Below are positions 17,987-28,157 of a DNA stretch of 64,000 bases, piece after piece. Position 1 is the stretch's first letter, and each line of letters begins with the position of its first letter. This DNA comes from Thermaerobacter sp. PB12/4term (lineage in GTDB: Bacteria > Bacillota > Sulfobacillia > Thermaerobacterales > Thermaerobacteraceae). The notes beneath the pieces were generated by a model. The model was given only the letters and a program-made list of their open reading frames with translations, did no database searches and had not been told where the DNA came from. Position numbers and translations under genes: made by a program. The stretch is from positions 2,108,001 through 2,172,000 of the forward strand of contig NZ_CP048407.1 of assembly GCF_003403315.2 (NCBI RefSeq). The letters are read 5' to 3'.

Positions 17987-18561
17987 TCACCTCCTGGCAT
18001 TGTTCATAAAGGTCCATTTCCAGTAAAAGCTTTCATTAGAAACAAAGTCGCTGTATGGCATCCAGTTCCACATGGCCGACGTGGGCCAAGGATCCATATA
18101 TGATACGTTTTTATAAACGCCATCTTCGTAGTATCCATATATTACAAAGTCGTGGCCACTACTCTTGCCCCTCCATTGGATACTCGCCGTGATGGGCTGA
18201 TTTTGGTCAATATCAATCTTAACGTCTGTCCACGGTATACTGCGATCCCATGCGGTCGTACTGATACCAGCGACGTTGAGAGATTTAAATGCGTCGGAGT
18301 AATACGCAGCGACATCGGGACAGGTAGACAGCCCTGTCGTGCCCGCCACGATTGCACACTGAGTTGGGGCGCTCCCTAAGACATACTATGCAATCGCCCT
18401 TGTAGTTGCTGCCCAACACCATTTAGATTTTTTTGTTTTATTCCTGTAATTGCTAAATACCGATACGTAGCAGCCTGAATGTCGCCGTTGATACCAAATA
18501 CTACAGTTAGTACCGTCAACAGGACTAAAACAACAATATTGTGCCGGGCCAAACGTGGCAT
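17987..18561 (-). pseudogene. Secreted papain-like cysteine peptidase, broken by frameshift and stop
   Basis: A start at 18561 behind GGGGGAGG encodes a signal peptide (HNIVVLVLLTVLTVVFGI) in one frame. The -1 frame then carries KSKWCWAATTRAIA, the catalytic-cysteine motif of bacterial papain-like (C39/C70-type) peptidases. The frame change falls at a run of seven A residues (18428-18434). Fourteen codons later an in-frame TAG (18386-18388) interrupts the protein, after which YVLGSAPTQCAIVAGTTG continues in the same frame. This includes a QCAIV stretch often following the cysteine helix and, further on, a histidine region SGHDFVIYGYYEDG. Two lesions close together mark a decayed gene. The whole protein would be about 190 residues. 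Confidence 0.7.
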
Positions 18562-18611
18562 CGCACACTGGCCTCCCCCTCAATCACAATGTGAGCCCTC
18601 GCGTCCAGTTG

Positions 18612-18622
18612 ATCACCGTGAT
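18612..18622. promoter_or_regulatory. Short palindrome upstream of the peptidase pseudogene
   Basis: ATCAC and GTGAT flank one base, a perfect 5-1-5 palindrome about 50 bases before the pseudogene start. It may be an operator remnant; no factor can be named. Confidence 0.25.
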
Positions 18623-18682
18623 GAAATAAAATTACGCACTGTTTCAAGTCCCCCTCCTTCAAGGTCACCAGCCTTTGAGCTA

Positions 18683-18949
18683 TCAAAACAATAGTGTATT
18701 CAGGGTCAGGGCAATTATTCCTTCCATAGGAGCCTGTTTCATGAACTCAAAATCAGGGACGAGACCTCTGGTTGTAGCATAGGGTGACAAGGGAGCCCAC
18801 CACATGTGGCGCATGAACATCGTTAGAGGTGGTTCGTGCGAGAGACCGATAGGCACCAAAATGTTATCCGAATCGTTTCGACATATAACGACATGGCCAA
18901 CGGGTATCTTTGTGGGCCATACGCTTACTATCATGTGGATACCGGCCAT
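18683..18949 (-). CDS. Hypothetical protein
   Basis: An 88-residue frame in the low-GC block, starting MAGIHMIVSVWPTKIPVG directly after the stop codon of the preceding small frame. It has no recognised domain. Two Trp residues and several Met residues give it a real-protein look, but no ribosome site is evident apart from coupling to the gene before. It could be a fragment. Confidence 0.35.
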   Translation of the reverse strand: MAGIHMIVSVWPTKIPVGHVVICRNDSDNILVPIGLSHEPPLTMFMRHMWWAPLSPYATTRGLVPDFEFMKQAPMEGIIALTLNTLLF

Positions 18950-19207
18950 TCAGGTCCCCACGCGATTTAACTTGACTTGAGGAGCCTGTTTGTCTGACTT
19001 TGACGAATCAGAAGTAGGGGTAGGTAGCGGTTCGATTCGCCCATTTCCCGTGGGCTGACGGTGGGGACGGGGTAGGCCGGCGGGCCCGTCGTACCCTTTT
19101 ACGCCAAGTCCACCGCCGTCCATCCAAAGGGCAAGCAGGTGGATCGCTCCCAACAACGAGTTTGGGCCGACAACATCGAGATAGGAGCGTTGGATGACCT
19201 CAATCAT
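18950..19207 (-). CDS. Hypothetical protein at the intron fragment boundary
   Basis: An 85-residue frame starting MIEVIQRSYLDVVGPNSLLG at 19207 with CAGGAGGCGG eight bases upstream. It begins where the recognisable group II intron sequence ends, in the place where an intron-encoded reverse transcriptase would normally start, but it has no similarity to such proteins. The second half is Pro/Gly/Ser-rich. It may be a chance frame using the intron ORF's ribosome site. Confidence 0.35.
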   Translation of the reverse strand: MIEVIQRSYLDVVGPNSLLGAIHLLALWMDGGGLGVKGYDGPAGLPRPHRQPTGNGRIEPLPTPTSDSSKSDKQAPQVKLNRVGT

Positions 19208-19209
19208 GC

Positions 19210-19680
19210 ACACACCGCCTCCTGGGCGAGGCCCTCTCGGGTTGGCTGCTCTCCTCGCACCCGGAGCGAACGCGCCAACACCCTCCCGGACTCGACGTTC
19301 GGCCCTTCCCGCCGGCCCGGCCGGCGGTACTATGGCCTCTGCTGACTCCTGCCGGCTCAGCCGCGCCTTGCGGTCGCGGGTTGCCAGCTCCGCTGGCCCG
19401 CCGGCAGGCCTCCCCGGGTAAGAGCGCGCACTTTCGTCGCACACCCGCCGCGTTTACAGCGCCGCCCTTCGGCCCATCTCGGGCTTCGCCGTGTCTTGCC
19501 GGCTCGTCCAGACGGCGCCGCCTCGCCCGCGGTTCCTGGTCGTCGGGTCGCGACTTTGCCTCCGGCTTCCTTCGGATCCCGCGTCGCCGCGGGCACCCTT
19601 GCCTTCGGCTAGCGGTTGTACGGGGCCACCCTCCGCAGGGGACTTTCACCCCTTAGCACTCGCCCATGCCGGGCGCACAC
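19210..19680 (-). mobile_element. Truncated group IIC intron (5' part)
   Basis: The minus strand from 19680 begins GTGTGCGCCCGGCATGGGCG, the 5' end of bacterial class C group II introns. It continues with many of the conserved domain I-III blocks known from the Oceanobacillus iheyensis intron: GGGGTGAAAGTCCCC, CTAGCC...CGAAGGCAAGGGTG, CCGGAGGCAAA, CTTACCCGGGGAGGCCTG, GAGTCAGCAGAGGCCATAG and GGAAGGGCCGAACG. The reverse transcriptase gene and domains V and VI are missing, so the copy cannot splice or move. It sits just after a terminator hairpin, the usual target of class C introns. The 3' boundary is approximate. Confidence 0.88.
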
Positions 19681-19689
19681 CACATGCCG

Positions 19690-19715
19690 AAGGGCCGGGT
19701 TCCTCCCCGGCCCTT
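19690..19715 (-). terminator. Terminator hairpin, insertion target of the group IIC intron
   Basis: AAGGGCCGGG and CCCGGCCCTT form a perfect 10-base stem with a 6-base loop, ten bases upstream of the intron 5' end. It lies downstream of isocitrate lyase on the same strand and probably ended that transcript. Any U-tract has been displaced by the intron. Confidence 0.75.
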
Positions 19716-19890
19716 CCCACGTCCGCTGCGCTGCGGCACACCCCTCTTCGCCGATCCTGGTATACCTCGGTTGGGTTGGATTCATGCGGTCCCGTCCTGC
19801 CGGCTTTCTCCGCGGTGCATCGGAGACTCCCCATCCGTCGGGCCCGGGCCGGCTGTTCGCAGCCGACCGGCGTTGCCGACCGGCGCTGCT

Positions 19891-21279
<1,389 letters not shown>

Positions 21280-21305
21280 GGGGATCCCTCCCGGTGGATG
21301 TGGGT

Positions 21306-21318
21306 GAGAATCGTTCTC
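21306..21318. promoter_or_regulatory. Inverted repeat upstream of isocitrate lyase
   Basis: GAGAA and TTCTC flank TCG in a perfect 5-3-5 palindrome about 30 bases upstream of the aceA start. It could bind a repressor of the glyoxylate shunt; nothing in the sequence names the factor. Confidence 0.35.
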
Positions 21319-21560
21319 TTACCACGTACGGCGGAAGGGATGCCAGGGGCAATGGCCCGCCGGCGAACGGTGGTCCTGGCTCACCGAAGGGGCCGGGAAC
21401 GGGGGCGGACGGCAAGGGGCGGCCCCCGGCCCCCTGGCCGCGCCTTTCCTGACGGTGGCCGGCCCCTGCGGCCGTTCCCGGCCCTGGGCAGCCCTGGGCA
21501 CCCAACCCTCTGGCGCCGAACTTTAACAAACCTTAACCCTGCATCCTTCGGTGAAGTGGG

Positions 21561-21588
21561 TTGACACCCCCGTAGTCGGTGTTATAAT
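21561..21588 (+). promoter_or_regulatory. Promoter of the ilv-leu operon
   Basis: TTGACA (21561-21566) and TATAAT (21583-21588) are both perfect consensus boxes with a 16-base spacer. Transcription should start near 21595, giving a leader of about 920 bases before ilvN. Confidence 0.9.
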
Positions 21589-21639
21589 CCAGGTCAAACC
21601 TGACACGGACACCCAGCATCTCGATGGAGAGCGGTCCGA

Positions 21640-21862
21640 GTCGGTTTGGGAAGTGCGCCTAGGGTTCCGCACCGGCGTTGTGACGGCGCACCGCCTCCCC
21701 GGGGTTCCGGGGACCTGGCGGACCCGCCATCCGGGTCGCGGGGAGGCCGGTCCACCGGCCTCCGAGAAGCGGCCCGCTGCCTGTGGACTGGACCAAGCGG
21801 CGCAACCCGCCGGTTCCGCCGGCGGGACACCGTGGGGATAAAAGCCCCGAGCGGCAGGTTCC
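21640..21862 (+). promoter_or_regulatory. ykkC-family riboswitch, probably the ppGpp (2a) subtype
   Basis: The leader has two hallmark blocks of ykkC RNAs: CTAGGGTTCCG at 21659-21669, enclosed by a GTGCG/CGCAC helix, and ACACCGTGGGGATAAAAGCC at 21827-21846. The middle is enlarged by extra GC-rich stems. The family includes guanidine, ppGpp and PRPP sensors; a position ahead of branched-chain amino acid genes is typical of the ppGpp subtype, so that ligand is inferred from context. The last helix of the aptamer shares the CCCC at 21845-21848 with the terminator, so ligand binding should block termination and switch the operon on. Confidence 0.8.
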
Positions 21863-21902
21863 CAACCCCGGTTGGCGCCTGTGCCGCTCGGGGTTTCTTA
21901 TT
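21845..21902 (+). terminator. Riboswitch-controlled terminator
   Basis: CCCCGAGCGGCA (21845-21856) pairs perfectly over 12 bases with TGCCGCTCGGGG (21882-21893), followed by TTTCTTATT. Its 5' arm overlaps the riboswitch P3 strand, making the two structures mutually exclusive. Confidence 0.9.
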
Positions 21903-22004
21903 ACCTCTTGCCGTTTTCCCTTTGCCCTGGCCGGTCCATGCGGCGCCAGGGGGGTGCCCGGCGGCGACGCCCGGCCAGATTGACAGCCCAAGGCCAGTTC
22001 AGCG

Positions 22005-22410
22005 GCCGTGAAGGGGAGCAGTACCCGGCAAGCCCGGCTGCAGAGAGCCGGTGGCTGGTGCAAACCGGCGCCGAGGAACCGGGGAACTCGCCCTGGAGCC
22101 GTTCCGGTGAAGGGTCCTCAGGCCCCTAGCCGGATCCGGCGGTCTCCGCCCCCGTCCCCGCCGCCCGGCCGGCATCCTCCCGCCGGGGGGGCCCCTGCCG
22201 GGGACGGTCCAGGAGGTCGTCGTTAACCAGAGGGTGGCGGCCCGGACACCGGGACACTCGGACACCGGGAAACCGGATACCCGCGGCCCGGGCCACCGGC
22301 AGACCGGCAACGCCGGTATGCCGGCGACACCGGCGACCCGCAGTTCCGCCCGCCGCCACCCGCCAAGGCCGCCGCCGCGAGGCGGCGGCAACCGGGGTGG
22401 TACCGCGAAG
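22005..22410 (+). promoter_or_regulatory. Leucine T-box leader
   Basis: Stem I features are complete: AGTA at 22020-22023, the distal GCAGAGAGCCGGTGGCTGG stretch, and a specifier CTC (leucine) at 22087-22089 in the context GGGGAACTCGCC. The T-box core GGGGTGGTACCGCG is at 22394-22407. Uncharged tRNA-Leu should stabilise the antiterminator and allow reading into ilvN. Between Stem I and the core is about 250 bases of GC-rich sequence containing repeats of CCGGGACAC-like units. No separate promoter is seen, so this T-box acts in series with the ykkC riboswitch. Confidence 0.92.
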
Positions 22411-22411
22411 C

Positions 22412-22465
22412 GGCGCTCTTCGCCCCCGGCCCGATGGGCCCGGGGCGAAGAGCGCCTTGGTTTTT
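22412..22465 (+). terminator. T-box terminator before ilvN
   Basis: GGCGCTCTTCGCCCC (22412-22426) and its complement at 22442-22456 form a 15-base stem followed by TTGG and a run of five T. It is the alternative to the T-box antiterminator. Confidence 0.9.
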
Positions 22466-22518
22466 CCAGCCCTCCAGCGGGGCTGGCCGGCCCCGGGCCG
22501 GCGAAAGGAGGTGAGCCC

Positions 22519-23127
22519 TTGATCCACGTCATGGTGCTGGCCGCCGACCGGCCCGGCGTCCTCCGCCGCATCCTCGGCGTCTATGAGAGCCGCCGGTACC
22601 GGGTCCGCTCCCTGGCCACCGGCGCCGCCGGGCCCGCCGGGTTCGTCCGCGTCAACCTGGTCCTGGACGAACCGGCCGACCGGGCCCACCGGCTGGCGGC
22701 CCAGCTGGCCCGCCTGGTGGACGTGGCCGGCGTCGAGGTGGCCGAACCGTCCCGGGCGGTGGGACGGGAACTGGCCCTGGTCAAGGTGCTGCTGGAGCAT
22801 CCTGCCCGGCGGGCCGACTTGCTCCAGATGGCCCAGGTCTTCCGCGCCCGGGTGGTCGACGTGGCCCCGCGCTCCCTGGTGCTGGAGGTCACCGGCGACC
22901 CCGCCAAACTCGACGCCTTTCTCGGCCTGGCCCGCGAGTTCGGCCCGGTGGAGGTGATGCGGACGGGGGTGGCGGCCCTGGCGCGGGGTTCGCAGGTACT
23001 GGCGGCAGCGGTCGTAGCGCCTGCAGGCACGCCGGGGCCCTCCTGGGAGCCTTCCGGGGAGGAGGACCCGCTCCCCTCCGGGGCCGGCGCCTTCTCCCCC
23101 GCCCTGGCAGCGGGATCCGGCCCCTGA
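22519..23127 (+). CDS. ilvN: Acetolactate synthase small (regulatory) subunit
   Basis: The regulatory subunit of acetohydroxyacid synthase, which binds valine and tunes the catalytic subunit IlvB. The 202-residue protein starts at TTG behind AAAGGAGGTGAG, giving MIHVMVLAADRPGVLRRILG, the first ACT domain. The C-terminal domain runs from ELALVKVLLEHPARRADLL to LAREFGPVEVMRTGVAALARG. About 40 Ala/Pro/Gly-rich residues at the end are extra. It is the first gene of the operon, while its partner ilvB is the last, 8.4 kb away; the two usually sit side by side. Several glycines of the valine-binding region are altered, so feedback strength cannot be predicted. Confidence 0.9.
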   Translation: MIHVMVLAADRPGVLRRILGVYESRRYRVRSLATGAAGPAGFVRVNLVLDEPADRAHRLAAQLARLVDVAGVEVAEPSRAVGRELALVKVLLEHPARRADLLQMAQVFRARVVDVAPRSLVLEVTGDPAKLDAFLGLAREFGPVEVMRTGVAALARGSQVLAAAVVAPAGTPGPSWEPSGEEDPLPSGAGAFSPALAAGSGP

Positions 23128-23229
23128 GCGGTGCCGGCCACCGGCACGGTCCGGGGTGGATCCCCGCCGGAACCCCGGCCCCACCGTCCAGGAGAGCGAA
23201 AGGCGTAACCAAGGATGGGAGGGAGCACC

Positions 23230-24324
<1,095 letters not shown>

Positions 24325-24392
24325 CCCGGCCCGGTACCGGCCGGAGCGGGACGAACCGGCTCCGGCCCGCACCCCAGAGGGAGGGATGCCCC

Positions 24393-25676
24393 ATGGCGGA
24401 TGGGGTTGGCGAGGTTACGCGGACCCCCATGGCTAGCACCGCCGGCTCGGGCCACGGCGGGGACGCCGGGTTCGACCGGGACCGGGTGCGGATCTTCGAC
24501 ACCACCCTGCGGGACGGCGAGCAGACGCCCGGCGTCGCCCTGACGGTGGACGAGAAGGTGGAGGTGGCCCGCTGGCTGGCGGCCCTGGGGGTCGACATCA
24601 TCGAGGCCGGCTTCCCCGTCGCCTCCGACGGCGAGTTCGAGGCGGTGAGCCGCATCGCGGCGGAGGTCCATGGTCCCACCATCGCTGCCCTGGCGCGAAC
24701 GGCGGCGGTGGACATCGACCGGGCCTGGGCGGCCATCCGCCACGCCCGGCGGCCGCGGATCCACGTGTTCGTCTCCACCTCGCCCATCCACCTGGAGGCC
24801 ATGCTGCGCATGACCGAGGACCAGGTGCTGCGGCTGGTGGAAGAGATGGTGGGCTACGCCCGGTCGCTCTGCCCGGACGTGGAATTCTCCGCCCAGGACG
24901 CCACCCGCAGCGACGTGGGCTTCTTGGCCGAGGTGACGGCGGCCGCCATCGAGGCCGGCGCCGGCACCATCAACCTGCCCGACACCGTGGGCTACGCCAC
25001 GCCCTGGACCTACGCCCAGATGTTCCAGGAGGTGATGGCCCGGGTGCCCAGACCGGACCGGGTGGTCTTCAGCGCCCACACCCACGACGACCTGGGCATG
25101 GCCGTGGCCAACGCCCTGGCGGCGGTGCGGGTGGGCGTGCGCCAGGTGGAGTGCACCATCAACGGCATCGGCGAGCGGGCGGGCAACTGCTCCCTGGAAG
25201 AGGTGGTGATGGCCCTGGCCGTGCGGGGCGACGTCTTCGGCGCCACCACCGGGGTCGACACCCGGCAGCTGGTTCCCGCCAGCCAGGTGGTCTCCCGCCT
25301 GACGGGGGTGCCCGTTCCGCCCAACAAGGCGGTGGTGGGTGCCAACGCCTTCGCCCACGAGTCGGGGATCCACCAGGACGGGGTGATCAAGAACCCCCTG
25401 ACCTACGAGATCATCCGGCCCGAGGCGGTGGGCGCCGGCGGGTCCCAGCTGGTGCTGGGCAAGCACTCCGGGCGCCACGCCGTGCGGGTCGAGCTGGAGC
25501 GCCTGGGCTTCAGCCTGCCCGAGGACGCCTTCCGGGAGGTGTTCCGCCGCTTCAAGGCCCTGGCCGACCGGCGGGAGTTCGTCAGCAAGGAGGCCCTGGC
25601 GCGGCTGGCGGCCCAGGTGCTGGAGGAACGCCAGCAAGAGAGCGGGGCCGCATCCCGGCTTGCCCACGGCGCCTGA
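24393..25676 (+). CDS. leuA: 2-isopropylmalate synthase, short form
   Basis: Condenses acetyl-CoA with 2-oxoisovalerate in leucine synthesis. The TIM-barrel has IFDTTLRDGEQTPG, with catalytic Arg and metal Asp, the metal ligands HTHDDLG, and NGIGERAGNCSLEEVVM. The linker subdomain follows with FAHESGIHQDG and LGKHSGRHA. The protein stops at 427 residues, shortly after this subdomain, and has no C-terminal LeuA regulatory domain, which normally binds leucine (total about 510). No continuation is found in other frames downstream. It may therefore be insensitive to leucine. Homocitrate or citramalate synthase activity cannot be excluded, but operon context favours LeuA. Confidence 0.9.
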   Translation: MADGVGEVTRTPMASTAGSGHGGDAGFDRDRVRIFDTTLRDGEQTPGVALTVDEKVEVARWLAALGVDIIEAGFPVASDGEFEAVSRIAAEVHGPTIAALARTAAVDIDRAWAAIRHARRPRIHVFVSTSPIHLEAMLRMTEDQVLRLVEEMVGYARSLCPDVEFSAQDATRSDVGFLAEVTAAAIEAGAGTINLPDTVGYATPWTYAQMFQEVMARVPRPDRVVFSAHTHDDLGMAVANALAAVRVGVRQVECTINGIGERAGNCSLEEVVMALAVRGDVFGATTGVDTRQLVPASQVVSRLTGVPVPPNKAVVGANAFAHESGIHQDGVIKNPLTYEIIRPEAVGAGGSQLVLGKHSGRHAVRVELERLGFSLPEDAFREVFRRFKALADRREFVSKEALARLAAQVLEERQQESGAASRLAHGA

Positions 25677-25974
25677 CCCCCCGAAGCGGGCCGTGGCAAG
25701 CACGGGGGCGACCCCCGCAAGACCGGGCGTGCGGCCGGGTCCCCAGCCCGGACAGCCGGCCGCATGCCCAGCTTATGAACATTCGCCGGCCGGGGTGCCG
25801 GCCCCTGCGAAGAGCCTGCCGCCGGGCGGCGCGGACACCGGCCGCCGGGCGCCGGGGACCGGCCGTTAGACCGACCCCCGGGCAGCGGGGACCGGCCGGT
25901 GGACCGGCCGGTAGGTAGCGGTCAGCCTGAACGCCCGTGACAGGCCATCGCTTGCAACCGAAGGAGGTTCATCT
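25677..25974. other. GC-rich spacer between leuA and leuC
   Basis: About 300 bases without a supported gene. It contains several GGACCGGCCGG-like and GCCGGCCGG-like repeats that could fold, but no T-rich terminator. The operon probably reads through. Confidence 0.5.
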
Positions 25975-27276
25975 ATGGCGGCCCCGCGCCCCATGACCAT
26001 CACCGAGAAGATCCTGGCCGCCCACGCCGGCGTCCCCTGGGTCGAACCCGGCCAGCTGGTCGAGGTCCGGGTCGACTTCCTCATGGCCAACGACATCACC
26101 GCGCCCCTGGCCATCCGCGCCTTCCGCGAGATGGGGGCAACCCGGGTCTTCGATCCCGAGCGGGTGGCCATCGTCCTGTCCCACTTCGCCCCCAGCAAGG
26201 ACATCCGCAGCGCCGACCAGTGCAAGGTGGCGCGGGAGTTCGCCCGGGAGCAGGGGCTGGTCCACTACTACGAGATGGGCGAGGGCATCGAGCACGCCCT
26301 GCTGCCCGACCGCGGGCTGGTTCTTCCCGGGGAGCTGGTGCTGGGAGCCGACTCCCACACCTGCACCTACGGGGCCGTGGGCTGCTTCTCCACCGGCGTG
26401 GGCAGCACCGACCTGGCCTACGCCATGGCCACCGGCGAGACGTGGCTCAAGGTGCCCGAGACGCTGAAGTTCGTCTATTACAACCGGCTGCAGCCCTGGG
26501 TGACGGGCAAGGACCTGATCCTTTACACCATCGGCCGCATCTCCTGCGACGGCGCCACCTACAAGGCCATGGAGTTCACCGGCGAGGCGCTGGCCGACCT
26601 CAGCATGGACGGGCGGCTGGCCATGGCCAACATGGCCATCGAGGCCGGCGGCAAGAACGGCATCTTCAACCCCGACCAGCGGACCCTGGACTACGTGGCG
26701 CGGCGGGCCCAGCGGCCCTGCAGCCCCGTCTGGTCCGACCCCGACGCGGAATACGCCGAGGTGTACGAGTTCGACGCCGCCCGGATCGAGCCCCAGGTGG
26801 CCCTGCCCTGGTCGCCCGACAACGTGCGGCCCCTGAGCGAGGTGGAGCGGGTCCCCATCGACCAGGTCTTCATCGGCTCCTGCACCAACGGGCGCCTGGA
26901 CGACCTACGCACCGCCGCCCGCATCCTGCGGGGCCGGCGGGTGCACCCGGAGGTCCGGGCCATCGTGATCCCGGCCTCCCGGGACATCTACCTGCAGGCC
27001 CTCAAGGAAGGGCTGATCGAGATCTTCATGGCCGCCGGGTGCGTGGTCAGCGCCTCCACCTGCGGGCCCTGCCTGGGCGGCCACATGGGCGTGCTCGGCA
27101 AGGGCGAGCGGTGCGTCAGCACCTCCAACCGCAACTTCGTCGGCCGGATGGGCCACCCCGAGTCGGAGTCCTACCTGGCCAACCCGGCGGTGGCCGCGGC
27201 CTCGGCGGTGGCGGGCCGGCTGTGCCATCCGGAGGAACTCGGCATCCGCTACGAAGAGGTGGCCGGGGTGGCGTGA
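25975..27276 (+). CDS. leuC: 3-isopropylmalate dehydratase large subunit
   Basis: The iron-sulfur subunit of isopropylmalate isomerase. The 433-residue protein has [37 protein letters not shown] and [15 protein letters not shown], whose cysteines (CTN, CGPC) bind the 4Fe-4S cluster. It is of the shorter archaeal/Clostridia-type LeuC. Start ATG follows GAAGGAGG. LeuD follows 98 bases on and completes the enzyme. Confidence 0.95.
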   Translation: MAAPRPMTITEKILAAHAGVPWVEPGQLVEVRVDFLMANDITAPLAIRAFREMGATRVFDPERVAIVLSHFAPSKDIRSADQCKVAREFAREQGLVHYYEMGEGIEHALLPDRGLVLPGELVLGADSHTCTYGAVGCFSTGVGSTDLAYAMATGETWLKVPETLKFVYYNRLQPWVTGKDLILYTIGRISCDGATYKAMEFTGEALADLSMDGRLAMANMAIEAGGKNGIFNPDQRTLDYVARRAQRPCSPVWSDPDAEYAEVYEFDAARIEPQVALPWSPDNVRPLSEVERVPIDQVFIGSCTNGRLDDLRTAARILRGRRVHPEVRAIVIPASRDIYLQALKEGLIEIFMAAGCVVSASTCGPCLGGHMGVLGKGERCVSTSNRNFVGRMGHPESESYLANPAVAAASAVAGRLCHPEELGIRYEEVAGVA

Positions 27277-27374
27277 GGCGGCCGCCCGGTGCAGGCGCAG
27301 GCGGGCCTGCCGGCCGGCAGGTGGGCCGGCCGGTTCGTCCGGTTCGTCCCATGAAGGATGAGGAGGTGGCGGCC

Positions 27375-27947
27375 GTGGGCCGCGTGTGGAAGTACGGCGA
27401 CGACATCAACACCGACGTGATCATCCCGGCGCGGTACCTTTTCACCACCGATCCCGCCGAGTTGGCCGCCCACTGCATGGAGGACCTGGACCCCAGCTTC
27501 GCCTCCGGCGTCCGGCCGGGCGACGTGATCGTCGCCGGGCGCAACTTCGGCTGCGGTTCCTCGCGGGAGCATGCGCCGGTGGCCATCCGGGCCGCGGGGG
27601 TGCGGTGCGTCATCGCCCGCTCCTTCGCCCGGATCTTCTACCGCAATGCCATCAACGTGGGGCTGCCCATTCTGGAGTGCCCGGATGCCGTGGTCGCCCT
27701 GGAGGCGGGGGAGGAGGTGGAGGTGGACCTGGCCGCCGGCACCATCCGCCGGGTGGCCACGGGCGAGACTTTCCAGGCCGCTCCCTTCCCGCCCTTCATG
27801 CAGGAGATCCTGCGCTGCGGCGGGCTGGTGGAGTATGCCCGGCGCAAGCTGGCCGCCCAGGGCGCCCAGCCCGCCCGAGCCACCCAGGCCGCCCAGGGCG
27901 CCGCGGGCGGCGGAGGGGGTGCCGGCCGTGGCGCCGCCGGCCGGTAG
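27375..27947 (+). CDS. leuD: 3-isopropylmalate dehydratase small subunit
   Basis: The swivel-domain subunit of isopropylmalate isomerase. It begins [20 protein letters not shown] and has the substrate loop [14 protein letters not shown] and the conserved [19 protein letters not shown] at 27375 fits the family start and follows AGGAGGTGG at five bases; an upstream ATG at 27351 would add eight residues. The final 25 residues are an Ala/Gly/Gln tail beyond the usual end. 190 residues. Confidence 0.94.
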   Translation: MGRVWKYGDDINTDVIIPARYLFTTDPAELAAHCMEDLDPSFASGVRPGDVIVAGRNFGCGSSREHAPVAIRAAGVRCVIARSFARIFYRNAINVGLPILECPDAVVALEAGEEVEVDLAAGTIRRVATGETFQAAPFPPFMQEILRCGGLVEYARRKLAAQGAQPARATQAAQGAAGGGGGAGRGAAGR

Positions 27948-28028
27948 TTCCTGCGCTGGCAGCAGGGTGGCCGCGGGTACCGCGGCGGCCGTTGCGACGG
28001 CGGCAGCAGGCGGTGGCCGTGCTGCGGG

Positions 28029-28096
28029 CGCCGCCGCGGCAGGGCGTCCCACGGTAGCAGGCGCCGCCGCGGCAGCAGGGCGTCCCACGGCAGGAG
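28029..28096. repeat. Imperfect tandem repeat between leuD and leuB
   Basis: Two adjacent copies (32 and 36 bases) starting GCGCCGCCGCGGC and containing AGGGCGTCCCACGG lie in the 210-base gap. A plus-strand frame reads through them as Ala/Gly-rich repeats but is not supported as a gene. Confidence 0.75.
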
Positions 28097-28157
28097 GCGC
28101 TACCGCGCCGGAAGGCGGCCGCACGGCGGCCGGAAGCTGGTGGAGGGGGCGAGGAAC

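Noticed and set aside
17987-18561. Programmed -1 frameshifting in the cysteine peptidase gene at the run of seven A
   Set aside because: The A-run would fit slippage, but an in-frame amber codon 14 codons later would still end the protein. Decay explains both lesions.
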